Below are positions 15,585 through 24,128 of a stretch of DNA of 35,755 nucleotides, one piece after another (positions within the stretch are counted from its first letter, which is position 1; every line of letters begins with the position of its first letter). Position numbers and translations under genes: made by a program. This stretch comes from an uncultured Rhodospirillales bacterium (GTDB lineage Bacteria > Pseudomonadota > Alphaproteobacteria > Acetobacterales > Acetobacteraceae). The DNA is taken from assembly GCA_903928895.1 (NCBI GenBank), contig CAIYSR010000180.1, positions 1 through 35,755 of the forward strand, written 5' to 3'. The notes below the pieces were generated by a model. That model worked only from the letters and a program-made list of their open reading frames with translations, was not told the origin of the DNA and searched no databases.

Positions 15585-15810
15585 AACATTGACGCCGCTG
15601 GTGGCCGATCTGGTGGAATGGGTCGCGCGCGCACCACGGCCGTACTCCGAGGTGCTGGAGGCCTGGCGCACCTCCTGCCCGCGCCTGCCGGTCTGGGAGG
15701 AGGCGGTGGATCGCAGCCTCGTCGGCTTCGTCCACGGCCCCGGTGGCGGGCGGGAGGTCGAGGCGACCACGGCCGGCCTCGCCTTCCTCAAATCTGCCGG
15801 GCGCGCCTGA
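15577..15810 (+). CDS. small winged-helix-like conserved protein, 77 aa
   Basis: A 77-residue protein beginning MGETLTPLVADLVEWVAR. A near-perfect GGAGGAG (15563-15569) sits 7 bases upstream of the ATG, and it overlaps the end of the acetyltransferase gene by 8 bases. Helix-rich head, the RPYSEVLEAWRTSCPRLPVWEEA stretch (about 20-42), then a strand-like VEATTAGLAFL ending suggest a minimal winged helix. I recall similar short proteins as conserved hypotheticals in Alphaproteobacteria, with no function known to me. It converges on the nucleoside transporter gene with 8 bases between the two stops. Confidence 0.75.
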   Translation: MGETLTPLVADLVEWVARAPRPYSEVLEAWRTSCPRLPVWEEAVDRSLVGFVHGPGGGREVEATTAGLAFLKSAGRA

Positions 15811-15818
15811 TCTTGACG

Positions 15819-17048
15819 CTATGATATGATCCCCGCCAACGCGCCGCTCAGGCACGTCGCGATGGTCCCCGAGACGATCGAGCGGAAGCCCAACGCGACC
15901 ACCTCGGCCCGCCGCTCCGGCACCATGGCGCCGAGACCGCCGATCAGAATCCCGAGACTGCCGAAATTGGCGAAGCCGCAGAGCGCGTAGGTCATGATCA
16001 GCCGCGCATGCGCGGACAGGGCACCGTCCGGCAGTCTGGCCAGATCGAGATAGGCGACGAATTCGTTCAGCACCGTTTTCGTCGCCAGCAGGCCCGCCGC
16101 CACCGGCGCCTCCGCCCAGGGCACGCCGATCAGCCAGACGACAACGCGCAGTGGCCAGGCGAAGATCCGTTGCAGGGTGAGCGGCTCTGCCAGTGGCAGC
16201 AGGCCCAGCATCGCGTTGAGCAGCGTCACCAATGCGATCGTCACCAGCAGCACGGCGATGATCCCGGTCAGCACCGGAATGCCCTCCATGGTGCCCTTGA
16301 CCACCGCGTCCAGCGCACTCACCGGTGCCTGCGGCAGCACGATGCGGGCCTCCTCGCGGCTTTCGCCGAACGGCACCATCAGCGCCGCCACCGCCAGCGC
16401 CGCCGGGGTCGAGATCACCGAGGCGATGAGGATGTTGCCGAGCGCGTTGGGGATCACCGGCCCCAGGATCGCGGCGTAGATCACCATCACCGTCCCGGCG
16501 ATGCCGGCCATGCCGCAGGTCATCAGGGCGAAAAGCTCCCCCCGCTGCATCCGCGCCAGCCACGGACGCACCAGCAACGGCGCCTCGATCATGCCGACGA
16601 AAATGTGCACCGCCGCCCCCAGCGCCAGCGCCCCGCCGATCCCGAGCCACCGCCGCAGCAGCCAGGCGAATGCGCGCAGGATCGCCTGCAACACCCCCCA
16701 GTGGAACAACAGCGAAGCCAGCGCCGAAATCACCAGGACCAGCGGCAGGGCCTTGAACGCAAGGATGAAGCTCGCACCCGGCCGCGGTTCGACGAAGGGC
16801 AGCGGCGGTCCGGCAAGGTACCCGAACACGAATCCGGTTCCCACATCGGCGGCCCGTTGCAGGGTGTCGGCGGCGTCATTGAGAAGCATCACCGCGCGCG
16901 TCGCCGGGGGGAAGCCGATCAGCAGGGCTGCGAGCATGATCTGCAATGCGATGCCGCCGGCCACGGTGCGCCAGACGATGGCACCGCGCCTCTCGCTCAA
17001 CACCCAGGCCAGCATCAGCAGGGCGCCGAAACCGAAGACTCCCCGCAT
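15819..17048 (-). CDS. concentrative nucleoside transporter (NupC/CNT family)
   Basis: A 409-residue inner-membrane symporter that imports nucleosides with H+ or Na+. The family blocks are HIFVGMIEAPLLVRPWLARM (about 147-166), TKTVLNEFVAYLDL (about 328-341) with the conserved Asn-Glu, and LIMTYALCGFANFGSLGI (about 354-371), which carries the substrate-site residues. Length equals the family norm. The ATG opens directly into the first hydrophobic span. The AT-rich element copy 2 lies just upstream, between this start and the end of the FMN dehydrogenase gene, so transcription is likely independent of it. Confidence 0.94.
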   Translation of the reverse strand: MRGVFGFGALLMLAWVLSERRGAIVWRTVAGGIALQIMLAALLIGFPPATRAVMLLNDAADTLQRAADVGTGFVFGYLAGPPLPFVEPRPGASFILAFKALPLVLVISALASLLFHWGVLQAILRAFAWLLRRWLGIGGALALGAAVHIFVGMIEAPLLVRPWLARMQRGELFALMTCGMAGIAGTVMVIYAAILGPVIPNALGNILIASVISTPAALAVAALMVPFGESREEARIVLPQAPVSALDAVVKGTMEGIPVLTGIIAVLLVTIALVTLLNAMLGLLPLAEPLTLQRIFAWPLRVVVWLIGVPWAEAPVAAGLLATKTVLNEFVAYLDLARLPDGALSAHARLIMTYALCGFANFGSLGILIGGLGAMVPERRAEVVALGFRSIVSGTIATCLSGALAGIIS

Positions 17049-17063
17049 GCCCGCCCCTCCAAT

Positions 17064-17114
17064 GGATAGAAGTTTTTTGTTTCTTTTTTATAAAAAAGAA
17101 AGCGCTTTCTTCTT
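17064..17114. repeat. AT-rich palindromic intergenic element, copy 2 (terminator-like)
   Basis: Starts GGATAGAAGTTTTTTGTTTC on the plus strand, then TTTCTTTTTT and AAAAAAGAAA as a perfect 10-base inverted repeat around AT (17080-17101), followed by GCGCTTTCTTC. It aligns with the minus strand of copy 1 over about 45 bases with a few mismatches. It fills most of the 89-base gap between two leftward genes, 26 bases beyond the stop of the FMN dehydrogenase, and is flanked by GC-rich DNA. Terminator function for that gene is likely but not shown. Confidence 0.75.
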
Positions 17115-17137
17115 CCAGTTCGAGACGGGACCGCCCC

Positions 17138-18232
17138 TCAGTACCCCTCATCCCAGCGCAAATGCGGGAACGCGCTGTGCACGGTGCCCGGGACCATCGG
17201 CAGCGCGGAGTGAACGAAAGTGCGATCCAACTGCTTGAGCGAGGTTGCGCCGAGCAGGGCCATGGAGCACTCGATCTCATCCTCCAGGATCTCCAACACC
17301 CGCGTGACACCATGGACGCCGGCGGCGGCCAGCCCATAGACATAGAGGCGCCCGAGCACGACGAGATCGGCGCCCAGCGCGATGCCTTTGAGCACATCCG
17401 CCCCGCGATAGAACCCGCCATCGACATAGATCTTGGCACGCCCCGCCACAGCGGAGACCACTTCGGGCAACACGTCCATCGAGCCGCGGCCGTGGTCGAG
17501 TTGGCGACCGCCATGGTTGGAGACGTAGACCACGTCGACCCCGGCGGCGACGCAGCGCTCGGCATCCTCGCCGGTGGCAATGCCCTTGATGATCAGGGGG
17601 ATGGAGGGATGGCGAGATTTGAAGGTCTCGATGTTCTTCCAGTTCAGCCCGGCCTGGAACTCCATGCCGGTGTTGCTGAAGCGCCACGGCTTGCGGAAGC
17701 GCTTGGCGATATCGCGTTCGCGGCGGCTGTAATGGGCGGTATCGACGGTGATGCAAAAAGCGTCGTAGCCGCTGTCGATTGCGCGCCGGGCATGGTCGGA
17801 GATGACGTCGTCATCGCCGCGGACGTAGAGCTGAAAGATTTTTGGGCCCGGAGTGGCGGCCGCGCAGGCCTCGAGCCCGGGCTGGGTGACGGAGCTGAAA
17901 ATCACCGGCACGTTGAACGCGCTTGCGGCCTTTCCCGCGGTCGCGCCGCCGCCAGCCTCGAAGGTCTCCAGCGAGCCGACCGGGGCGAGGGCCACGGGCA
18001 GGCGGATCTTGTGGCCGAAGAAGTCATGCGTCTTGTCGATGTTGTTGACGTCGACCAGGACCCGGTTGCGGAAGGCAATGCTGTCGAGTGCGGCGCGGTT
18101 GCGGGCCAGCGTGGTTTCGGTCTCGGCGCCACCGATGAGATAGTCCCAGGCAAACTGGTTGAGCTTCAGGCGTGCCTCGTGCACCAGCTCGTGCAGGTTG
18201 AGGAAGGTGTCGTCATCGTCGTCGTTCCGCAT
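17138..18232 (-). CDS. FMN-dependent alpha-hydroxy-acid dehydrogenase (LldD / glycolate oxidase family)
   Basis: A 364-residue TIM-barrel flavoenzyme that oxidises an L-2-hydroxy acid (lactate, glycolate, mandelate or similar) to the keto acid. The N-terminal WDYLIGGAETETTLARNR block (29-46) and PVALAPVG (79-86) bind FMN. IIKG contains K216, the catalytic base is H240 in SNHGGRQLD, and VDGGFYRGADVLKGIALGA is the phosphate loop. No membrane anchor is seen, so it is not the E. coli LldD membrane type by this criterion. The ATG chosen starts MRNDDDDDTF; a 20-residue upstream extension is basic and unlike the family. The substrate cannot be read from the sequence. Confidence 0.92.
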   Translation of the reverse strand: MRNDDDDDTFLNLHELVHEARLKLNQFAWDYLIGGAETETTLARNRAALDSIAFRNRVLVDVNNIDKTHDFFGHKIRLPVALAPVGSLETFEAGGGATAGKAASAFNVPVIFSSVTQPGLEACAAATPGPKIFQLYVRGDDDVISDHARRAIDSGYDAFCITVDTAHYSRRERDIAKRFRKPWRFSNTGMEFQAGLNWKNIETFKSRHPSIPLIIKGIATGEDAERCVAAGVDVVYVSNHGGRQLDHGRGSMDVLPEVVSAVAGRAKIYVDGGFYRGADVLKGIALGADLVVLGRLYVYGLAAAGVHGVTRVLEILEDEIECSMALLGATSLKQLDRTFVHSALPMVPGTVHSAFPHLRWDEGY

Positions 18233-18302
18233 GTCCTGGATCCTGGCGCATTCTATTTTCGCGATCCTGCGACAAGGGCGGCGAGGCGGCAAGGCATGGC
18301 GG

Positions 18303-18328
18303 GGCTGCGGCCCAAGCGGACCGCAGCC
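18303..18328 (-). terminator. hairpin downstream of the dienelactone-hydrolase-like gene
   Basis: GGCTGCGG (18303-18310) pairs with CCGCAGCC (18321-18328) around a 10-base loop, 13 bases past the stop of the leftward gene. No T run follows on the minus strand, so the evidence is the stem and the position only. Confidence 0.4.
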
Positions 18329-18341
18329 TGCCCGGTTGAAA

Positions 18342-19205
18342 TCAGGCGGCGCCGTGCTGCTTGAAGAAGGCGAACAGGCGCTTCATGCCGTCGGCGGCGT
18401 CATCGGCGCGGTAGGACGGGCGATAGTCGGCGTGGAAGCCGTGCGGGGCGTCGGGGTAGACGACGATCTCGACCGACCTGCCGGCGGCCTTGGCCTTGGC
18501 GGCGGCGGCCTGGACATCCTCGACCTTGATGCCCCCATCCTTGCCGCCGTAAAGGCCCAGCAGCGGCGCCTTGAGATCACCGGCAACATCGGTTGCGGAT
18601 TTCGGCTGGATCTCGCTGGCGGCGCCGCCGACCGGGCCATACCAGGCCACGGCCGCCTTCACGTTGGGATTGTGTGCGGCATAAAGCCAGGTGTTGCGGC
18701 CACCGCGGCAGAAGCCGGTCACACCGAGGCGGGTGGCGGCCCCGCCATGGCCGGCGGCATAGGCGACGGCGCCGTCGAGGTCCTGCAACATGCGCGCATC
18801 CGGTGCCTTGCTGATGACCTGGCTGACAATTTGGCTCACGTCGCTCATTTTCGAGAGGTCGCCGAGGCGGGCGTAGATTTCGGGGGCGATTGCGGCGTAG
18901 CCGGCCTTCGCGAAGCGGCGGCAGGTGTCCTTGATGTATTCGTGGACGCCGAAGATCTCCTCGTTGATCAGGACAATCGGGAACGGGCCGGCCCCGATCG
19001 GCTTGGCGAAGTAGCCGGGCAGCTCGGTGTCGCCGACCGGTATTTTGACCTCGCCAGCCTCGATGCCAATGCTGTCAGTGTGGATCACCTGTGCCTCGAC
19101 CCGGGTGGTGGCCAGCGTGAGGCCCGACATCAGGCCGCTCATCATCAGGCCGCGGCGGGCGAGCGGGTAGTTTTGGAGGCCGGACAGGCCGTGCAGGTCA
19201 TTCAT
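18342..19205 (-). CDS. exported dienelactone hydrolase family protein
   Basis: A 287-residue alpha/beta hydrolase of the carboxymethylenebutenolidase family. The triad is C166 in GFCRGG, D223 in GGKDGG and H255 in APHGFH, and the glutamate of NEEIFG (81-86) that activates the cysteine in DLH is present. The first 39 residues contain ARRGLMMSGLMSGLTLA and an end at VEA, which looks like a twin-arginine signal, so the enzyme probably acts in the periplasm. Cytoplasmic DLH of aromatic degradation has no such signal. No other aromatic-ring genes are nearby, so the substrate is open. Confidence 0.9.
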   Translation of the reverse strand: MNDLHGLSGLQNYPLARRGLMMSGLMSGLTLATTRVEAQVIHTDSIGIEAGEVKIPVGDTELPGYFAKPIGAGPFPIVLINEEIFGVHEYIKDTCRRFAKAGYAAIAPEIYARLGDLSKMSDVSQIVSQVISKAPDARMLQDLDGAVAYAAGHGGAATRLGVTGFCRGGRNTWLYAAHNPNVKAAVAWYGPVGGAASEIQPKSATDVAGDLKAPLLGLYGGKDGGIKVEDVQAAAAKAKAAGRSVEIVVYPDAPHGFHADYRPSYRADDAADGMKRLFAFFKQHGAA

Positions 19206-19306
19206 GGCGAGGTTCCCGTGCTGGTGATGGGCATGATGTGGGTAAGCGGGGACGTTTGTGAAGGATTGTCTATTCCTTCGCCTGCCCCTTCGGCCCCCCT
19301 CCCCTG

Positions 19307-20683
19307 TCAGCGCAGCGCCAGGACGCGGCGAGGGTTGAGCAGCAACGGCGGCAGGTAGGCGGGGATGTTGCTGAACGGCAGCACTTCGGGTTTGAGGCGG
19401 ATGCCGAGCACGTCGGACATGAAGGCGCGGCGGGCCTCGATGCGGGACCAGGCCTCCGGATAGGCGACGGCGAAGGCGGCACGCAGAGGCGCGTCCGCCA
19501 ACGCGATGCCGTCCTCGATGTTGGTGGTGAACCAGGCGGAGTGGGTGGCGGGAATGACGTCGACCTGCACCGCCATGCCGGAACGCAGCGCGATGGTGCT
19601 GCCCGGGAAGATCGGGGAGTGCATCCATTCGTCGATGTGAATGAGATGACCGGGGTTGAGGCCGACGCCGAAGAAGGGGGCGCCGAGGTGGCGGTGGATG
19701 ATGTCGTAGAGGGTGCCGCCGGTGATACCGATCCCGATAGCGCCGTACCACTCCGCAACGGCGGCGAAGTAGGGGGCGGCGAGTTTTTCGATGTAGTCTT
19801 GGATCTCGGCAGCCAGTTCGGACGCATCGGCGACGACGAAGCCGGCGCGGGCGTTGAGCGCGCCCTGGATGCCGCAGGCCATGGTGAAGGGGTCACCGCG
19901 GGAGATGACGCGGGTGCTCGGGCTCGGCAGTCCGCGGGAGGCGCGGGGGCCGGCGGAGAGCATCGTGTGACAGGCGAGCGGCAGGCCGGGAACGGCCATC
20001 AGGCGGGCGGCTTCGAGTTCGGTCATGCCGGGGCGCAGGCAGAAGAGGACGCGCTTGAGGGCGGAGGAGGTGTAGGTGGCGGCGAATTCGAAGGCGGCGA
20101 GTTGGTCGACGTCGTTGATGGCGCGCAGGCCATCGGCGGGGTTCTGGAACAGGGCGGTGGCGTTGGTGACGGGGCCGATGGCGCGGAGCGCGCGGGCGAT
20201 GAATTCGGGTAGGTCGAGCCAGTCGTCGGTGGCGCCGGGGTCGGTGGGCTCGAAGATTTTCCAGCCGACGGCGCCGATGCGCATGCCGGGGCGGAGGCCG
20301 GCTTCGGCGAGGAGGGTGGGCATGGGCAGCTGGCGGTCGCGGGGCTGGCCGGGGAGGGAGAAGGTCTGGCAGAGGACGCGGTCGAAGTCCCCCGGCGCGA
20401 GTTCGGCGTAGGACCAGCCTTCGTTGCCGAGGAAGAGGGTCGGGCGGCGGTGGGGGACGAGGACGAGGATGCTTTCCTCGAAGCGGGGATCGTAGCCCGT
20501 GAGGTAGGCGATGTTGGCGGCGTGTTCGCGGTCGCCATAGACGACGAGGGCGTCATGGCCGGCGGCGGTGGCGCGCTTGAGGGCTGCGGCGACGCGGGAC
20601 TGGTGGGTGGCGGTGGGGATGGTGGGCTGGATGGTGGGTTCGCCGAAATCGGGGAGGTCGGCATCGATCAGGACGGGGGTCAT
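19307..20683 (-). CDS. M24 'pita-bread' peptidase-like protein, metal ligands not evident
   Basis: A 458-residue protein of the creatinase/Xaa-Pro peptidase superfamily. The N-terminal domain shows the usual creatinase pattern (VVYGDREHAANIAYLTGYDPRFEE, about 48-71; LFLGNEGW, about 82-89). The C-terminal domain starts near 230. The canonical M24 ligands (Asp in DxG, Asp in DxTR, His, two Glu) are not visible: the place of the first two reads RGDPFTMACGIQG, and the later blocks read NPGHLIHIDEW and VQVDVIPATHSAW. It may use a different chemistry or none. The ATG overlaps the stop of the MFS transporter gene (ATGA), so both are made together and the transporter may carry its ligand or product. 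Confidence 0.85.
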   Translation of the reverse strand: MTPVLIDADLPDFGEPTIQPTIPTATHQSRVAAALKRATAAGHDALVVYGDREHAANIAYLTGYDPRFEESILVLVPHRRPTLFLGNEGWSYAELAPGDFDRVLCQTFSLPGQPRDRQLPMPTLLAEAGLRPGMRIGAVGWKIFEPTDPGATDDWLDLPEFIARALRAIGPVTNATALFQNPADGLRAINDVDQLAAFEFAATYTSSALKRVLFCLRPGMTELEAARLMAVPGLPLACHTMLSAGPRASRGLPSPSTRVISRGDPFTMACGIQGALNARAGFVVADASELAAEIQDYIEKLAAPYFAAVAEWYGAIGIGITGGTLYDIIHRHLGAPFFGVGLNPGHLIHIDEWMHSPIFPGSTIALRSGMAVQVDVIPATHSAWFTTNIEDGIALADAPLRAAFAVAYPEAWSRIEARRAFMSDVLGIRLKPEVLPFSNIPAYLPPLLLNPRRVLALR

Positions 20684-21840
20684 GCAGGGTCCTCGTGGGT
20701 GGCGGTTCGGGCGGTGGCGGTGATGAGCAGGAGGAGCAGGCCGGCAGCGGCCAGCGCGATGGGCAGGGTGGTGGCCTGGGCGGCGAGGCCGATCAAGGGG
20801 GGGCCGGCGAGGAGGCCGATATAGCCAGGGGAGGCGACGGCGGCGATGGCGAGGTTGGGGTCGGCACCTTTGGTGCGGGCGGCGGCGCTGAACAGGGCGG
20901 GGACGATGTTCGCTTCGCCGATGCCGATCAGGGCACAGCCGATGAGGGCGGCCGGGATGGTGGGCAGCGCGGTCATGGTGAGGAAGCCGGCGGCGGCGAT
21001 GGCCGCACCCCAGGCGAGGACGTGGACATGGGGGAAGCGTTTGAGAACGGCGTCGCCGGACAGGCGGCCGATGGTCATGGCGGTGGCGAAGGCGGCGTAG
21101 GCGAGGCCGGCGGTGGCGGGGCCGGCGTCGCGGTGGAAGCGCAGGAGGACGGCGGTCCAGTCGTGGACGGCGCCTTCGGCCATGAAGGCGATGAAGCAGA
21201 GGGCGCCGATCAGGGCGAGGCGGCCATGGGGGATGGCGAGCCCAGCTGCCGGGGCTTCGGCGCGGGGGAGGAAGGCCGGGGATTGGGACAGGAGGAGGGC
21301 CAGTGCCGCGGCGGCGATGATCAGGGTCGCGATGAGGGGGGTTGCGTTGACAAAAAGCAGGGCGCTGACGATCGAGGCGCCGAGGAGGCCGCCGACGCTG
21401 AAGAGGCCGTGGAAGCCGGACATCATCGGCCGCGCGCAAGCGCGTTCGACGGCGACGGCCTGGATGTTCATGGCGACATCGATGCCGGCCAGCGTGGCGC
21501 CGAAGAGGAAGAGGGCAATCGCGGTGAGAGGGATGCCGGGGAGAACAGTCAGCGCCGGGAGGGTGGCGCAGAAGAGGACGCCGAGGGCGAGCATCACAAG
21601 GCGGCCGCCGAGGCGGGCGACGAGGAGGCCGGCGAGGGGGGCGGCGAGGAGGGAGCCGGCGCCGATGGCGAGAAGCATGAGGCCGAGTTCGGCGTCATCG
21701 AGGGAGAGGCGGAGTTTGAGGTCGGGGACCAGGGGTGCCCAGGCGGCGGCGACGAGGCCGAGGATGAGGAAGATGGTCCGGGTCGAGCGGACCGCGCCGG
21801 GGGAGGCTGCCTCCCCCCGCCCGTGGGAGGGGGGAGGCAC
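20680..21840 (-). CDS. MFS transporter, fucose-permease/YbjJ-like
   Basis: About 386 residues with 12 predicted spans, resembling the YbjJ/FucP-type 12-TM permeases: TIFLILGLVAAAWAPLVPDL opens span 1, LAGIDVAMNIQAVAVER lies near the middle of the first half, and SGFHGLFSVGGLLG follows. No ATG precedes span 1. The only standard in-frame codon before it that does not read into icd is the GTG at 21840; it sits at the base of a strong hairpin and has no clear ribosome site, so the start is uncertain. The stop overlaps the M24-like gene's ATG. The upstream icd stop is 5 bases from this GTG. Confidence 0.8.
   Translation of the reverse strand: MPPPSHGRGEAASPGAVRSTRTIFLILGLVAAAWAPLVPDLKLRLSLDDAELGLMLLAIGAGSLLAAPLAGLLVARLGGRLVMLALGVLFCATLPALTVLPGIPLTAIALFLFGATLAGIDVAMNIQAVAVERACARPMMSGFHGLFSVGGLLGASIVSALLFVNATPLIATLIIAAAALALLLSQSPAFLPRAEAPAAGLAIPHGRLALIGALCFIAFMAEGAVHDWTAVLLRFHRDAGPATAGLAYAAFATAMTIGRLSGDAVLKRFPHVHVLAWGAAIAAAGFLTMTALPTIPAALIGCALIGIGEANIVPALFSAAARTKGADPNLAIAAVASPGYIGLLAGPPLIGLAAQATTLPIALAAAGLLLLLITATARTATHEDPA
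21809..21838 (-). terminator. GC-rich hairpin between icd and the MFS gene
   Basis: GCCTCCCCCC (21809-21818) and GGGGGGAGGC (21829-21838) pair perfectly over 10 bases, and CCC/GGG inside the loop can add three more. It starts 8 bases beyond the icd stop codon on the minus strand and covers the likely start of the next gene. It could terminate icd or gate translation of the MFS gene. Confidence 0.55.
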
Positions 21841-21845
21841 CGCGA

Positions 21846-23060
21846 TCAGGCCATCGCCTTCTGCAGGTTCTCGTCGATCTTGGCGAGGAAGGTCTGGGTG
21901 TTCATCCAGGGCTGCTCGCGCGAGATCAGGCTCGCGAGGTCCTTCGTCATGTGGCCGGCTTCGACGGTCTCGATACAAACGCGCTCGAGGGTTTCGGCGA
22001 AGGCGGTGACATCGGGGGTGCCGTCGAACTTGCCGCGATAGATCAGGCCGCGGGTCCAGGCGAAGATCGAGGCGATCGGGTTGGTGCTGGTCTCGCGGCC
22101 CTTCTGGTGCTCGCGGAAGTGGCGGGTGACGGTACCATGGGCGGCTTCGGACTCCACGGTGTTGCCGTCGGGCGACAGAAGGACCGAGGTCATCAGGCCG
22201 AGGGAGCCGAAGCCCTGGGCCACGATGTCGGACTGCACGTCACCATCGTAGTTCTTGCAGGCCCAGACGTAGCCGCCTTCCCACTTAAGCGCGCAGGCAA
22301 CCATGTCGTCGATCAGGCGATGCTCGTAGGTGAGCCCGGCGGCATCGAAGCGGGATTTGAACTCGGCGTTGAAGATGGCCTCGAAAGTGTCCTTGAAGAC
22401 GCCGTCATAGGCCTTGAGGATGGTGTTTTTGGTGGAGAGATAGACCGGGTAGCCCCGGGCCAGGCCGTAGTTGAAGCTGGCGCGGGCGAAGCCCGAGATC
22501 GACTCGGTGGTGTTGTGCATCCCCATGGCGACGCCGGCGCCCTTGAAGTCGTGTACATCGAGCACGACCGGGTCGCCGCCGCCGGCCGGCTGATAGCTGA
22601 GCGTGACCTTGCCGGCGCCCGGAACCTTCATCTCGACCGCACGATAGACGTCGCCATAGGCATGCCGCCCGATCACGATCGGCTTGGACCAATGCGGCAC
22701 CAGACGCGGCACGTTTTTGCAGATGATCGGCTCGCGGAAAATCGTGCCGTCGAGGATGTTGCGGATCGTGCCGTTGGGCGAGCGCCACATCTTCTTCAGC
22801 TTGAATTCTTCGACCCGGGCTTCGTCCGGGGTGATGGTGGCGCATTTCACGCCAACGCCGTACTGCTTGATGGCGTTGGCGGAATCGACGGTCACCTGGT
22901 CGTCGGTCTGGTCGCGGTATTCGATGCCGAGATCGTAGTACTTCAGGTCGATATCGAGGTAGGGCAGGATCAGCTTGTCTTTGATGAAGCCCCAGATGAT
23001 CCGGGTCATCTCGTCGCCGTCGAGCTCAACGACCGGGGTCTTGACTTTGATCTTTGCCAT
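21846..23060 (-). CDS. icd: NADP-dependent isocitrate dehydrogenase, eukaryote-like type II
   Basis: A 404-residue homodimeric TCA-cycle enzyme (isocitrate + NADP+ to 2-oxoglutarate + CO2 + NADPH). [21 protein letters not shown] is the classic start of the dimeric type shared by alphaproteobacteria and eukaryotes. It also has the substrate loop [12 protein letters not shown] (89-100, with Ser and Asn of the SPNGT motif) and [24 protein letters not shown] with the metal-binding aspartates (about 243-266). The NADP specificity block [15 protein letters not shown] follows. Length fits. AGAGGACGAG just before the ATG gives a ribosome site. It is divergent from an SDR gene. Confidence 0.98.
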   Translation of the reverse strand: MAKIKVKTPVVELDGDEMTRIIWGFIKDKLILPYLDIDLKYYDLGIEYRDQTDDQVTVDSANAIKQYGVGVKCATITPDEARVEEFKLKKMWRSPNGTIRNILDGTIFREPIICKNVPRLVPHWSKPIVIGRHAYGDVYRAVEMKVPGAGKVTLSYQPAGGGDPVVLDVHDFKGAGVAMGMHNTTESISGFARASFNYGLARGYPVYLSTKNTILKAYDGVFKDTFEAIFNAEFKSRFDAAGLTYEHRLIDDMVACALKWEGGYVWACKNYDGDVQSDIVAQGFGSLGLMTSVLLSPDGNTVESEAAHGTVTRHFREHQKGRETSTNPIASIFAWTRGLIYRGKFDGTPDVTAFAETLERVCIETVEAGHMTKDLASLISREQPWMNTQTFLAKIDENLQKAMA

Positions 23061-23217
23061 CTCGTCCTCTTTGATCGGGTACCGTGGAATTCGCGGCGGT
23101 CACATGCACCAAAGGGCGCGCGCCGGCAAGCGCCGTCGCGCCCTGCGGAGGCCGGGTTGACAGCGGCGCATGGCGGGGCGAGCGTCTCGGCCCTTACGCG
23201 AGATAGGCCTTGGCGCA

Positions 23218-23997
23218 ATGAACGATCTCTCTCTGGATGGCAAAGTCAGCCTCGTCATGGGCGCCTCCGTCGGCCTGGGCGCAGCCATCGTCGAGGCGCT
23301 GGCGGCGCGCGGGGCAAGTGTGGCGCTGGCGGCGCGGCGGCGGGACGCGGTGGATGCGCTTGCGGCAAAGCACGCCGCCCAGGGCGGGCAGGCGCTGGCA
23401 CTGACCTGCGACGTATCGGATCAAGCGGCGGTGAAGGCCGCCGTGACGGCGACGCTGGCACGGTTCGGACGGATCGACCACCTGATCAACAACGCCGGCG
23501 TGATCGAACCGATCGGCCGGTTCCTCGATACCGATCCGGCGGACTGGGTGCGGCTGATGGACATCAACCTCAACGGCGCAATGTACGCCTGCCACGCTGC
23601 GATGCCGCATCTGCTGGCGAGCCGGGGTGTGATCGTCAATATCAGTTCGGGCGCCGGGCATCGGCCGGTGGAGGGGTGGAGTGCCTACTGCACGTCCAAA
23701 GCCGCACTGGTGATGCTGACGCGGGCGCTCGATCTCGAATACGGGGCCGCCGGGCTGCGGGTGTACGGGTTCGCGCCGGGCACGGTGCTGACCGACATGC
23801 AGCGCAAGATCCGGGCGACCGGCATCGGGCCGGTGGCGAAGCTGCCAATCGAGGCGTTGCAGCCGGCCGAGTTGCCGGCGCGCATGGTGGCGTGGCTATG
23901 CTCGCCCCAGGCGGCGGATTATCCGGTGGGCGAATGCGCCATCCGCGACGAGGAATTGCGGCGCCGGTCGGGGGTCGAAGTGCATTTCCCGACATGA
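23218..23997 (+). CDS. short-chain dehydrogenase/reductase (SDR)
   Basis: A 259-residue classical SDR. The dinucleotide loop is GASVGLG (15-21), NNAG is at 91-94, the catalytic serine lies in NISSGAG (141-147), and Y157 and K161 are in YCTSK. AARRR after beta-2 (38-42) is compatible with NADP preference. The start chosen gives MNDLSLDGKV; an in-frame ATG 16 codons upstream adds a basic stretch and is less likely. The upstream region has TTGACA at 23157-23162 but no convincing -10. The substrate is unknown. The C-terminal ECAIRDEELRRRSG end is unusual for SDRs that finish with GG. Confidence 0.93.
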   Translation: MNDLSLDGKVSLVMGASVGLGAAIVEALAARGASVALAARRRDAVDALAAKHAAQGGQALALTCDVSDQAAVKAAVTATLARFGRIDHLINNAGVIEPIGRFLDTDPADWVRLMDINLNGAMYACHAAMPHLLASRGVIVNISSGAGHRPVEGWSAYCTSKAALVMLTRALDLEYGAAGLRVYGFAPGTVLTDMQRKIRATGIGPVAKLPIEALQPAELPARMVAWLCSPQAADYPVGECAIRDEELRRRSGVEVHFPT

Positions 23998-24128
23998 TCC
24001 ACCTGCACGTCCACAAATATCGCCCCGGCGCGATGTAATCCGGTTGCGGCATCCCCAAATGGTGCCAGTGACGGAATTTTCCTGTCGCCGGGTGAAGCTC
24101 GCCTTCCCCGCACAGGAGTGCGCCGACA

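Noticed and set aside
19260-19279. GAAGGA/TCCTTC hairpin between the M24-like and DLH-like genes
   Set aside because: Six base pairs with an 8-base loop is weak, and there is no supporting context such as a T run.
23157-23185. TTGACA (23157-23162) as a -35 box for the SDR gene
   Set aside because: No acceptable -10 hexamer lies 16-18 bases downstream (GAGCGT), so I do not call a promoter.
21951-24038. Very long open frame on the plus strand opposite icd and through the SDR (also 20695-22041 and the minus-strand frame 26613-28940 opposite dnaE)
   Set aside because: They are mirror frames created by high-GC codon bias opposite confirmed genes. Their translations are low-complexity Gly/Ala/Arg/His strings with no family pattern.
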